Source: Ophiosphaerella korrae | Taxonomy: Eukaryota > Ascomycota > Dothideomycetes > Pleosporales > Phaeosphaeriaceae | Length of the DNA stretch: 64,000 nt | Reading direction: 5' to 3' | NCBI GenBank assembly: GCA_028456385.1 | Contig: JALNQF010000120.1 | Span: 1 to 64,000 of the forward strand | In this document: in pieces, positions 43,204-54,400 of the stretch | Layout of the letters: every line of letters starts with the position of its first letter | Numbering within the stretch: position 1 is the stretch's first letter | Made by a program: the position numbers and the translations under genes | Notes under the pieces: model-generated | Told to the model about the DNA's origin: nothing | What the model saw: the letters and a program-made list of their open reading frames with translations, nothing else | Database searches by the model: none

Positions 43204-44308
43204 ATGAGCCGCGGAACGTACTCTAGGCAAGCGATACGCCCCTCGTCGGCAGCATCTTCAACATCCTCGTCATCTTCTACGTCCTCGGGGACGTCCAACT
43301 CCTCCCCCAATTTTTGCAGCATACAGAAAGCCATCCAAAACGTCTTTCGATGTTCCCAAATCATTATTCAACAAGCCGAAAGACTCCAGGGTCAACTTCA
43401 CCAAGTCTACCTCGCAAAACTTGCTGATGGAAGCTGTCTTGTACTCAAGTGTCCACCAGCTTATAATGTTCGTGTGCTTCGCCATGAAAAACATTTTCTA
43501 GATACAGAGCGAACGACTCTTCAAACACTGCACGAATACACCCAACTTCCAGTTCCGCAGGTGCTCACATATGACGGCCAAGGGCGGACACTAGGCTCCC
43601 CATATCTTATGATGAGCTACGTTGCCGGACGTCCACTGTCTGGACTTGTAGCGAGTTTGACTACGAGCGAGCGAGAGAATATTGATCGAACGCTAGGCAG
43701 CTATGTGAAGACACTCAGCACGCTTTTAGCAACGCAATTCGGCATGACGCATCGCGTGTTCGCTAAGAAAGGATGTAACACTTGGAGAGAAGCTTTCATG
43801 GCTCTTCTTGAATCTATACTACGCGACGCAGAAGATATGCTTGTCACGATTCCATATGACAGCATCCGATACTACATTAGCAAGAACAGTCATTTCCTCG
43901 ACGAAGTCACCAAGCCGCGCCTGGTCGCCATGAATGTATGCGAGCCGCAGAACGTGCTTATTGACGAGAGAACCAAACAAGTCTCAGGCATTGTAGGCTT
44001 CTCTAACGTTATGTGGGGCGATGCACTCATGAGCGGCGGTGTTGCGGATGGAACCGACGCATTTTTCGAGGGCTTCGGTGAATGTCCCGCCCGAACTGGC
44101 GGCGTGAAAGCCAGATTATTGATGTGCGTTTTTTGTCAACGCTGTATCCGCAGCCAGGTTGCATTGTACTGACCACGATACTAGGTACAAGGCGTACAGA
44201 GCCACGGTCCGCATTGTAGCCCACCATTATAGGAGCCACCAGGGTATCGATGAATTCGATGCCCGTAGGTCACTCTCCCATGCGCTTAATGACCTTGCAC
44301 AATTATGA
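43204..44308 (+). CDS. Aminoglycoside-phosphotransferase-fold protein, probably a pseudokinase (347 aa)
   Basis: Two exons, 43204-44123 and 44185-44308, with a 61-bp intron. After a Ser-rich leader the N-lobe shows a Gly-x-Leu loop region, Leu-Val-Leu-Lys-Cys (the ATP lysine, near residue 85) and a Glu-containing helix. In the C-lobe the expected His-x-Asp-x4-Asn catalytic loop reads Ala-Met-Asn-Val-Cys-Glu-Pro-Gln-Asn. The catalytic His and Asp are replaced by Ala and Asn, while the following Asn is kept. The second metal-binding motif (Ile-Asp-Phe-Gly in relatives) reads Val-Gly-Phe-Ser, losing the Asp. The rest, including Met-Trp-Gly-Asp-Ala, looks well preserved and no stop or frameshift is seen. 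Active relatives phosphorylate small molecules. The substrate is unknown. Sequencing error cannot explain both changes easily. Confidence 0.75.
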
Positions 44309-44453
44309 TATTCAACTTTACATGTACGGCTTCTATGATGCAATGCTATATACCCAGGCTCCTGAAGCAGCGATGCCAGACATCTCTTATTTTGCAGATT
44401 TGCTTTATGTTTTCTCCCGCGCGCATGGCGATGGTGCTCAGGTGCTTACAGGG

Positions 44454-44456
<3 letters not shown>

Positions 44457-44484
<28 letters not shown>
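44457..44484. repeat. Poly-G tract of 28 bases
   Basis: Twenty-eight G residues in a row, 148 bases after the stop codon of the phosphotransferase-like gene, so plausibly in its 3' untranslated region. Confidence 0.9.
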
Positions 44485-45440
44485 CTGTAATTGATGCGTT
44501 TACGCAATGAAACATTTCCCACCGTTAAACAGTGAAGCTGAGGAGTACAACGTGGCAAAGTTTCATCATCTATTGAGCATAGGTTGTGGAGTTCGTTAGT
44601 ACCAAGGACAATTTCACTCATTGGCTATACTTGTTTATCTGATCTTCAACGGATAGCTACACACGGTGGTATCCTATGTTTTTTTCACACTCGCTCAACC
44701 TCGCAATTTCACCAAAGAAAAAAAATCCAGGCCATCTCGAATTGCGTCCTCGTGTGACGTATAGCCTTCAAAACGGCAGCCTTTAGCGAATTTGCATGAC
44801 CTCTGACGCATAATGAACCCGGATGTCGGGTAGGGCACAGAATGTGGATGGGGCGCCACCTCGCATCCAGTAAATGGGTTAAAAGAAGCTCGGCCAGTCA
44901 CATTCGCCATGGCGAATATGTGGTTCTACATAACCTAGAGTTATACGGGACACTTTGAAATTGCTTCACCGACTTTCGACATCCTCTGGGCTGAGGCGTA
45001 TGATTGGGATGTATGTCAGATCAGCACGCTGTGTGTAAACTAAATTTCTTTGTCTGACCCATACATGCACACTCATCAACACCCACATATCTGAACCATG
45101 GACGAAGAACAGCTGAAGTCGATCCTGTACCCACATACGTGATAGTCGGTACTGCGGCACGCCTACCTTTCTCCTGCCCCACACAATAACGCCTCCACAT
45201 ACATCAAGCGTTTATTTTCCTGCAGCTTCGTTACAATCATGCAGTGGAATCCATGTTGCCGCCTTGCATTCGCTTCGTGCGGTCATTTCGGTTAAAAAAA
45301 CGACTATGCATGGGAAAGCGAATGCCATGGAAGAAGAGGTACGCCTCGCTAGATGCAACCTTGGGACAATCTCAAGCCACAGTGCAAACAACATGGTGAA
45401 CGGCCCAACCGCATGTAGGATTCAAATAAGCACTTCAACG

Positions 45441-45465
45441 CAGTCAGGTTCCTGCAACCTGACTG
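45441..45465. repeat. Perfect 10-bp inverted repeat (hairpin), 5-base loop
   Basis: CAGTCAGGTT and AACCTGACTG flank the loop CCTGC. No T tract follows it, and it is not adjacent to a coding region I can support. Confidence 0.6.
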
Positions 45466-46818
45466 TCGTGCCGCATGTCTTGTCTATGTCTCTCTGCCCT
45501 GATTGATGGGAATAGGCCATATGCAGACTGACGAACAAGCTTCAAGTACATGGAGGTCTCGTCTACCCCTGTAAACGGTTGCCGACGCAAATGCTCCTTC
45601 TCGCTCACCCTTGTTTCTGGAAACGAGTTCGTTGGCGTGTTTCGCTAAACTTTACCTGATTGGGACTAATGGGCCGACTAGGGGGCGGGCACTAAGGATT
45701 GAGAGGTGTTGTCTGTGGTAGGTCTCGTGGGGTCTTTAGAATCCAATGGAGTAGAGTTCGGGTCTGGTGTGTGGTGAAACAGTCCAGGTACATGGACAGG
45801 AGATTGAGGCTTTGTGTTGCGCAATCCGGTGGTTTGGGGCGTAGAGGAACAGTGCGACGTCTCAAACAAAATCTCCGTCATGATATGCGCCACCGTGGCT
45901 AGATCGAGCATAAATGCCCAGTATCATTATCACGGTCATGCTGTGTGGTAGATACGTATAACACATTGAGGATGAAGATACTACTTGGGACAGCGAAGGG
46001 TACCAGGCACTCCTCTCTAGCAGCCCCACATAAGACGGAAGGATTGTTTTGTGTGCTGATCACAGCCATAGGAAATCCTCCATTGAACAAACGAACCCGA
46101 GTCAATCCACGTAGCGCATATGATCCCATAGCTCTTGGTCTGACACAACAATACCTAGGTGCATGCTGTCGGACGCATCAGTGAAGCGGTGTATCAGCAT
46201 CCACCAGAGCTACGCCGCCGACCAAACTTCATGCAAATTCATGCGTCACGGATCTAGAACGCATGACTTGACGACCTTCCTGAACAGCTTCAATCTATCT
46301 TCAATATGAATGATTCGGGATGTTAGGCCGTAGGGCCATCCCATGTTAAGGTGCTTTCCACATCCAGCGCTAGCACTCAGGCGTGGATGTGGTGCTTCGG
46401 TTCGGCAGTTGGTAGATAAATTGTATGATAAGAAGTTAGTCTTCCAAGGGGAAGCGAAGAAGCAGCCAGTAGTTGCTTGACCATCACAGTACTCCATGCT
46501 CGGTTCCTATATATGGAAGGTGCATATTGTGACATCCGCTTCAGCTCAGATATAAGCGTCTTGGGGGGCGCTGATCGTGACGTGTCATATTAGGAATGGT
46601 AAGACATGTTAAGCTAGAGTATGATTGTTAGGGTGAAGGTTTGCGGCTTCAACGTGCATGGACGGTCATTCGACCCCCCCAACCATACCTATGTAGTAGG
46701 TGGCATGCTGGCTGCTGTCTGGTATCCTATTTCCAACGATGACCGGCTCAATTCCTATCATGCTTTCTTTCAGACTTATTTGCATGGCGACGTGTGATCC
46801 TATGCGTAATCCTATCGG

Positions 46819-48826
46819 CTATCCCGAGAAACCACCCCTAGCCATTTTCTTCCCTCTCTGATCCTTCCGATTGTGATTGGCTCGCGATGCCTTATTTGCA
46901 TCTTTACGCTGTCGTGCCACCAGTGTCGCCTTATCGTCTGTAGGGCCCGCAACATTCCCGCCGTTGCCTCTGCCTCTTCCACGTCCTCTTCCTCGGCCAC
47001 GGCCACGACCGCCCCCGCGTAATCCGCCATCACCACTTGCTTCCCCAGTTTCGTCTCCGGATCCCGCGGGGCTATTTTGCCATGCTGAAGGAGCGAGTTC
47101 GCGCTGCTGGCCGGCAAAGGTTGAAAACCTAGCTTCGAGGCGTCGCAGCCGTTTGGGGTCTCGGCCTATCATGATGCCCCATCCTTCGATGGCTTCATCT
47201 GTCATGCTGGTCTCGCTCTTTAGAGCGCTACGTGACTTGCTCCTCCTTGTCTCTGAATCACGGCCGAACAACTCAGGTGTTGTAGTGTAGGCACGGAAAA
47301 GGACTTCCTCACTCTTATCGCGGAGATCAGCATCTGCTTCGGTGTCTACAGATGCACCCACGTCTTCAGCATCGTAAGTATCATCACGCTCATCATCATC
47401 AAAATCAAAAGCTGCAAGGGCCGCTAAGATAGACGATTTGGCTGGTGCTTTACTGCGGTCGGACAAAATCTTGTCTGCAGTGAGCTCTTTTCCTCGCCGA
47501 CCAACATGTAGTTGGGATGCGCCCACTGTGAGCTTATCAAAGTTGTCGTTGTCGAATACATTTCGCCGTTCAGGTAGTTGACTGGATCTCGGTGGTAAAT
47601 GAGAATGTGGGGACCCAGTAGACAGCGGCCTATGAGTAGTTAGCACCTGGATATATACTAAGATAGGAGCGAGGTTAGGCTTACAATTGCTCACTGTGAT
47701 CAGCTTTCGCTAGATGCGGTGGTAAAGAATCGTCCAGAAGGTGTGCAGTGACTTGTTCAATGTTTTCGTCATATTCATCCAGCAACTTGACAATGAAGCC
47801 TGCCCCAAGGTCGGGAAAAAGATCTTGGATTTGAGTAACCATGCTCACCTTGTGCACATGAACCTCGCCAAAAGGAGGAATGTGGTCAGAATTCTTATTC
47901 TCTGCCCTATTCTTCTCTTTATCGACCTTTCGATGAATTAATTTCTTTGGTCGAGCAACGCTAGATTGTTGAAATGCACTAAAGGAGGCAGCCATGTTTT
48001 TGACTCGTACTGCTTCTGGTGCAGTAGCTTGGATTCTGATCTTCTCGAGTAAAGGAGTGTTGGTGACTAGGTCTGCTACCAATGTCTTCTTCCCAGGGTC
48101 CTTTTTCTGCTCCTGCTCTTCGTTAGATTTCAGGCCATACAGATGGTCTGACAGGAGCGAGTAATTGGGTTTCGGTCCTTCCAATACTGCAGTTAGACCC
48201 AAGTAGGCTATTGCGACCAGTTTTCTCTTCATAGACAGTGAGACGTTTGGATATGCCGCATACAAAGCGTCGAGAAAATCGGACCCTGTAAGCATGTATA
48301 TGCTTGCATTTCGTGAGACTCTCAGTAGAGGTGCTATCCTATCCAAGGTATTTTCTGCTTCTTCTGGTCTTTTTGACTCGAGGTTCCTTGCCAATGATGT
48401 CTTCGCAGTCTGCAACGATTTTTCAATTGCCCCGCCCTTTTGCTCCCATAGAAGCTGTAATGAAATTCGCAATTGCTCGCTCTTTGGAAAAGCGTGGCAA
48501 ACATCTGCTAGTGCTGACCAATTCAGCAGAATTTCGGATATCGCATCTCTCGAGAATAGTCTGCGAAGTAGGAGGAAGCACTGCTTCCGCAGCAGTTGTA
48601 CTTTTTGGTCGATTCCATCCATATTAGTGAGCTCATGAAAGAAAGACAAGAGAAATAGTGATAATGTATCGTTCTCCGATATCGCCGAAGAAAATTCATG
48701 GTCAGTTGTTTGAAGGTAAAGTGCCGCCAGGGAAGTCCACGAGTCCAGATACAGTTGCCATTCTTCTGGAAGGATATTCTGTCTGATGGTGGCGCTCGGG
48801 AATGGGGCAAATTGAGGTATAGACAT
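46819..48826 (-). CDS. CUE3: CUE-domain protein, CUE3/ASCC2 type (RQT complex subunit), 650 aa
   Basis: Two exons, 48826-47685 and 47629-46819, with a 55-bp intron (GTAAGC donor, GTGCTAACT branch). The N-terminal half (about 1-270) is helical, as in ASCC2/Cue3. The CUE ubiquitin-binding domain lies at about residues 332-373, with Leu-Phe-Pro-Asp-Leu near its start and Leu-Leu-Asp-Asp at its end. The C-terminal half is disordered, contains Phe-Asp-Asn-Asp-Asn-Phe-Asp and acidic stretches, and ends with an Arg-Gly repeat tract (about residues 590-610) and a basic tail. Cue3/ASCC2 belongs to the ribosome-quality-control trigger complex with Slh1 and Rqt4 and binds ubiquitinated stalled ribosomes. 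The gene is divergent from RPS20, encoding uS10, itself the site ubiquitinated in that pathway. Confidence 0.85.
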
Positions 48827-49149
48827 GTTTACTGGGACGTTTGTGGGGTGGCCTTCATAGGCAATACCAGGGCTTTGGGCTTAGATGTTTGTTTTATCCA
48901 ACCACTTGTCATGGAGTCATGATGGCTCGCAGCTGCAGCAAGTGGAGCCTCATTGACGCTAGTCTCAATATGACAATGGCATGCCAAGAGTTGCCCACAT
49001 TGCGCATCAAAATTATTTCCTGCAATACGATCGCCAACGACACGAACACCGTCGCAAGCAAACCACAACAGTCATCACATTACCGTGATCCAGGATCCAG
49101 GTCGTGACTGATCTATATTCATACCGCCAATTCCACCACACTTCACACC
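48827..49149. promoter_or_regulatory. Shared divergent promoter region, CUE3 and RPS20
   Basis: A 323-bp stretch separates two divergent start codons. An AACAGTCATCACATTACC segment (about 49066-49083) resembles the HomolD (CAGTCACA) element of fungal ribosomal-protein promoters only loosely. Assigned by position. Confidence 0.5.
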
Positions 49150-49606
49150 ATGTCTTACAGTACCAAATGCCCACATGTTCCGGCTACCACACACGTCTAA
49201 TCATGCCACAGACAAGCCAGAGAAGGACTTCGGCGAAGGCCCCAAGATCCATAAGATCCGCATTACCCTCACCTCTCGCAATGTCAAGTCGCTCGAGAAG
49301 GTGTGCCAGGAGCTCATCGATCGTGCCAAGACCAAGGAGCTCCGCGTCAAGGGCCCTGTCCGTCTGCCCACCAAGCACTTGAAGGTTACCACCCGTAAGA
49401 CACCTAACGGTGAGGGTTCCAAGACCTGGGATACCTTTGAGATGCGCATTCACAAGCGTAGGTTTCCATCTTCAGCGGCGCGAAATGAAGCAAGAATTAA
49501 CAAGGGTATAGGTCTCATCGATCTCCACGCTCCCACCGAGGTTGTCAAGCAGATCATCATCAACATCGAGGCTGGTGTTGAGGTTGAGGTCACCATCGCC
49601 GCATAA
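49150..49606 (+). CDS. RPS20: 40S ribosomal protein S20 (uS10), 116 aa
   Basis: Three exons, 49150-49159, 49212-49457 and 49512-49606, with introns of 52 and 54 bp. Exon 1 is only ten bases (Met-Ser-Tyr plus one base) and is needed to give the expected N-terminus Met-Ser-Tyr-Asn-Lys-Pro-Glu. The protein matches eukaryotic uS10 along its whole length, with [17 protein letters not shown] and the C-terminal [13 protein letters not shown]. It sits in the head of the small ribosomal subunit, where its N-terminal lysines are ubiquitinated on stalled ribosomes. Confidence 0.96.
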
Positions 49607-50029
49607 GGGTTGGTTTAGACACTAGAGAAGGAAGGATAGGCAGGGTTTGAAACAGACATGTGGTTATGAACAGCTGAGTAGCTGAAGATATATGACAATG
49701 AAATGATTCAAGACCCACCTTATTCCATCTTTCACGTTCCATACCCACTTCTCCTTTCATGCGCTATCTCATCCACTAGTATGGGCATCATCTCCACAAT
49801 CATCATTAACGTAGGTGGCAAGCGAGCGGCGCCCCTCACCAACTTTGCGCCCCTATTCAAGCGTATAACTCAACAACGCAGTAGAGTAGAGAGTATATAT
49901 TTATATAATAAATCAAGTAGTAGCTTCTCCATCTTTCTTACACGTACGTGAGTTGTGCCCAGTCTCTCTGCACCTCTTGCAGCGCGCGCGAGCCTAGAGA
50001 CTCAGGCCTGATCTCTCTCCATCTTGACG
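49607..50029. other. 3' flank of RPS20, boundary to the transposon relic
   Basis: No gene seen. AT-rich around 49895-49935 (TATATATTTATATAATAAATC). Confidence 0.55.
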
Positions 50030-51434
50030 CTATTCATTGACTCGACGCTGCACGGCCTCTCTCTTAGCAAGTATACCCTCTCTTTGTCCCTTTTTTAAGA
50101 CTCCTTGCTTCTGAATCCGCTTCTTTTTTCGTGATTTACGCTTGCTGGCTGCCTCATTGGCTCTCTCAAGACTGGAGATCTGATCGCGCATTAACTCAGC
50201 TTCCACCATTATTCTATGAGCTCCCTTTTTAAGTTGATTAATTGCATCAATAATCGATACCAGCGACAAGCTCTTGTGTCAGCGTACACCCTCACGTGTA
50301 AGCGTTGACTAAGCCTCCAGCTCACGTACGTTACTTAGCGTGCAAGCTACCCAAGGCGTCTCTAGTAGAGTAGCTAGAGTAGGCGTACGGAGCTAAACAT
50401 CAAGTCTTAAGATAACTACTTCTAGCTAAAGTAGAACAATGTAACGAAGGTCCCCGGAATCCTTGAGATCTATGAGGACTCTGGTACTAGTCGAGAGCGG
50501 GGCCGATACGCTAGAAATCATGACATTGTATAGTAGTAGTCCAAAGCGGGGTTGATGCGCTACACCAGCGCATAAAAGGCTCTACACTTGCGAACAGAGT
50601 AAAGCAAGTGTTATTCTCTCAGATATTAGTAGTACTCTTGAATGCTATTCGTCATCCCTTCACTATCTCCTGTGGCCTACAGCAAGTACTATTGTCTTCC
50701 AGCTACCCCTTAACAAATAGTAGAACTACCTAGCTAGCAGCGTTAATCGCAGCGATTGCCATTACCTACTTACAATTGCTAGGTTAGATAGCCTTTAGCC
50801 TACCTCTCCTCTCTAACCCTATTATAATAAGCTAAGTTGTAATTATACCTATTATATAGCTAGCCTCGTCGAAGTTGTAGACGTCTTTATTAGCTATCCT
50901 ATACGTAGCTCTTGTACGCTGCCCTATCTTAAACTAGCTACTTATAGTAGCTAGGTCTTTATATAGGGCTCACTACCTACCGTATAGGCAATTGAAACGC
51001 GTCGTAAGACTGTCTATACGCTTGACAAAGTTGCGTAGCTACTTTTGCCTAATTAGTGGTGCGTTACGGACAGCTAGTAGCCTATTAGCTATCTCACGCA
51101 CAGCAGCCAGAGTTGGGGCAAAACCACGAGAATCTAGATTTAGAATATACTCAACTATTACCTCCTCTTCTAGCTAGCTAAGCTTCTTCAATTTGGGCTG
51201 GCAATCGCGTCAGGTAGGTATACCAGCGCGTCGGCGGCGTAGCGTTGTTTCTGCTACTTGGAAGACTGCAGTAGCAGTTTTACTATATTGTATTTTATTT
51301 AATTTAATAGAAGAGATAGCAAGCTGAATACTTGCCTCATTTGAAGCTAATCGAGTAACGCAGTGTTGAGCCATTGCTCGCTTGCTACCTAAGTTATATA
51401 ATGCCCCTCGTATGTTTGTTGATTGTTGGAACAA
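50030..51434 (-). pseudogene. Degenerate pogo/Fot1-like (Tc1-mariner) transposase relic
   Basis: Reading the minus strand from about 51434, a helix-turn-helix start region (with Arg-Arg-Arg-Arg-Ala-Gly-Ile-Pro-Thr) is followed by segments typical of pogo/Fot1 transposases. These are Asp-Ser-Arg-Gly-Phe-Ala-Pro-Thr-Leu, then Asn-Phe-Val-Lys-Arg-Ile-Asp-Ser-Leu-Thr-Thr-Arg-Phe, then Asp-Val-Tyr-Asn-Phe-Asp-Glu. These are broken by many in-frame stops, mainly TAG, often where Gln or Trp is expected. The C-terminal part at 50269-50030 keeps the Arg/Lys-rich family tail with the Leu-Lys-Lys-Gly-Ala-His-Arg-Ile-Met start. The decay is consistent with repeat-induced point mutation. No terminal inverted repeats were identified, so the boundaries are those of the recognisable coding sequence. 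It is not functional. Confidence 0.75.
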
Positions 51435-54400
51435 CTGATTATCATCCGTTGAGCCTGGGTGCTATCCATCCTAACCCGAGGGCCCCCCCTTTGGGCATAT
51501 TGGACGCTTTAAGCTACCAGCTATCTCCAGTGATGATACACAACCATAGAAGAAGTTTCTTGCCAAGAGCTGGCCATGGCAACGCCTTATAAGTATTATC
51601 CTTCCGCCGGTTGAGAGTACAGTGCGTAAGACAAGTAGGAGCTACACTTGCAGTTGCTCCCCACATGCCAACCAGCGAGCATTATATACAGGGCCAGGCC
51701 GGAGCCGGGTTGTCTGATCGCATTCCGAAAGACCATGATGCTTTTCGATTCGGGGTAGATTCCAAGTAGTTTCAAGTCCACACCTCCCCCCGGCCGTATT
51801 ATAATGGTAGGCAATACACATTATGCCCTTAAGTTATGTTCCATCCCTTTCTCAAGCTCATCCTTTAGATGAGCTTGTTGTGATCATGCACATTCGACTC
51901 TCGTGGTTTCAAAGCGGAGCAGTCCTATGTAGAAGTGAAAAGTGATTGCAGTCAGCCTCTAGAACGCAGTTCTTCGTCACTACACCAAGCAATCCAAAAG
52001 GATAAGCAATCATGAGCTAACGTTCACTGCCGGGCGTAGAACAGTAAATATGCTGCAGCCTGTTTGCAGGTCTTATTGTAGCCTTGTAACCCACTGTTAT
52101 TATGTGCCACCTTTGGTAATTAACAAGGCATGGTACACCCCTTAGAAGTGCCACACTCCTCCATTTGTCATCAGGTCTATCTCGATTGATGCTATGTTTG
52201 CTATTTCTTCGCGCAAGCAGGTTGGTTATCGGTAGATTCTCCAAAGCGTGAAGTCGACCTTGTGGTATGGAAGGAGTATTGAGAATGTTCGTAGAGCTGA
52301 TAGCCGGACAGATTGATCAAAGACGTTACAAGGGACTCGATCTCTCAGATAGGTAGGGAAACGGGCTCGGATCTGCTGGACCGCGAACACATCTATTGTA
52401 AAATAATCGCTTTGATGTTGGGAACATTATGTCTGCTACGTTTGACATCATAAGAAGTGCGGCTGTGGATTCGGGCTGGAGTTCGGTAGGATCTGGCCTA
52501 AATTCTCCCGCGGCCGTTGAAGACTCCTTCCCGAATCATCACGTAACATGAAAAGCACAGCCCCAGAGGTGGCATTGCGACTGTAGCCGATTTCGAATAC
52601 TCATGACAGTCACCATAGGGCTAGGGTCTGAGAACAGTAAAGATGTTTGATTCGAGGACGCTACGGGCATTTGCACATCAAACCTAGTGAATGCAAGGTG
52701 AGAATCAGACAAGTTGGATAGTAGTCATATCTCTTTATTGCCCGACGGGTTGTTCTCGGCTGGGTTGACTGCAATGCTTTAATTAGGTCCAGGCTGTGTT
52801 CGTAGTCTCATCTTCCTGCTCTTGCTATGTGATCTACGTATTGAGATATGGTGGCGCTTTTGTTCCACCGTCATGGGTACGGCCTACCAGTCGGCACAAT
52901 TTGCCTTCTGCATGAATGTGATATCTTAGCAGCATCTGCTAGTTTGAGTCCTATGCTATGGCGCTCTGAGATTCTTTCGTACTAGCATATAGTTTGTTGC
53001 TTATTGTGAGGATGAGGCTGAGTTTTTGAGAAAACACTGCCACGTTTCAGGCATGCCTGATGATAACGACGTGAAGTCTCAATATGATCCACGAGTGTAG
53101 AACTATGTTCTAAGATGCGAGTCAAGTAGCGTGGTATTCACTTTCCATGTCGCCCCAGTGTCTTAGTACCGGAAAGTCAGGTCATGGTTTAAGTCACCTC
53201 AGAATAAAAGTGTGTAAAGCAAAGCCGTCTAGGCAGACACTATCCTCTGATTTGTGGATTTGGATTGGGTGATCGCTGTAGACTCCTGCAGTCGGCCCCT
53301 CAAGTTTCAGGGCAAAGGCCCGAGGAGTGCGTAGGTCACCCGTCTTCGCACCCTGGGGATCCAGTGGTTAATCGTTCTCTGTGGTCAGGTTTTTCGCTCA
53401 TAGCCGCTTCCAGGATTTACATGCAGCGCAGGGTCGCACGGCTTCATGAAATTGCCTTGAATCGAGCTATGATGGCACTGCTGCCAGGGTAATTATATCA
53501 GGGGCAGACGTAGAGTGCAACAGTTTGCTGGTAGATAGCATGGGTTGTGGGTTTCGATGGCCGAAATGATGACGCTGTATCAGTTTAAGAAGAGCCTGTA
53601 GCAGAGAAGACCTGCTTTTAGTCGAGCTTGGAGAATTCACTGCGCTTAAGATGGTACAGGAGCAAGGCGGCGGGGGGGGCAGCAACCAGATAGCAATGCC
53701 ATAAGGTTGGATTAGTTTGTGAGTAAAAGCATACAAGAGCATAATACAGTCGATTATGACGTATTGTTTTGGTGTTGTGGAAGGGGCAGTTACGTGATCC
53801 CCTTCACGCTACGCCCAAACTGACATGGCCCTAAAGATACCTACTATTACATAGTGCAACGAGGGTACGGGGCTTGCATGTCGGGCATGGGCCGAAACAT
53901 GGAGCAGTGGGCAAAGGCTGTCGGCGCTTCATCGTGTTGGCTGTCATTGCATCCATCCTCCTTGGACTCCGTTCGTTGCATGGCAACATCCAGGTTGATT
54001 ACCCGCACCGAATGCGGGCCAGGTCACAGGCAGCGTTACCTACCCGGGCGGTGACCAGGCAGCGTCGTTGGCCAAGTTTCTTCCTTCGCTCTTTAGCCTT
54101 GTCGAATCCAGCGCTGCTTGCACCATGGGATGGAGCATGGCGATGATAGGCGATGATTTAAAATGCAATCAAAAGTAACGTCGCAAGTTCTTACAGTTGA
54201 TAGACTATCGGCTTGGCGTACGCATTACTGTTCACGTCGGTCCTCGGGCTTTATGGCCGATAGCTGCAGCGACGGAGTTTAGAAGCAGGCGTGAAGGGAC
54301 AATTCAGCGCCAGCTCAACTCAGAAACCCGCCTTGCGGCCGTTTCTGAGTCAGAGATGACTTGGGCCCAAAGTATGCTAGCGCACGAGAACGGGGCGTCT

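Larger units (their letters stand above)
44309..46818. other. 2.5-kb gene-poor region with G28 tract
   Basis: No supported gene. It includes the poly-G tract at 44457-44484 and a 10-bp hairpin at 45441-45465. Minus-strand frames at 45678-45911 and 46246-46497 are moderately protein-like but cannot be joined into a recognised gene. Confidence 0.5.

Noticed and set aside
42867..43226. Frame upstream of and overlapping the pseudokinase gene
   Set aside because: Starts with TTG, no domain, ends inside the next gene's first codons; most likely leader sequence.
45678..46497. Minus-strand pieces suggesting a broken gene
   Set aside because: Some pieces look protein-like, but stops separate them, no splice model joins them well and no family is recognised.
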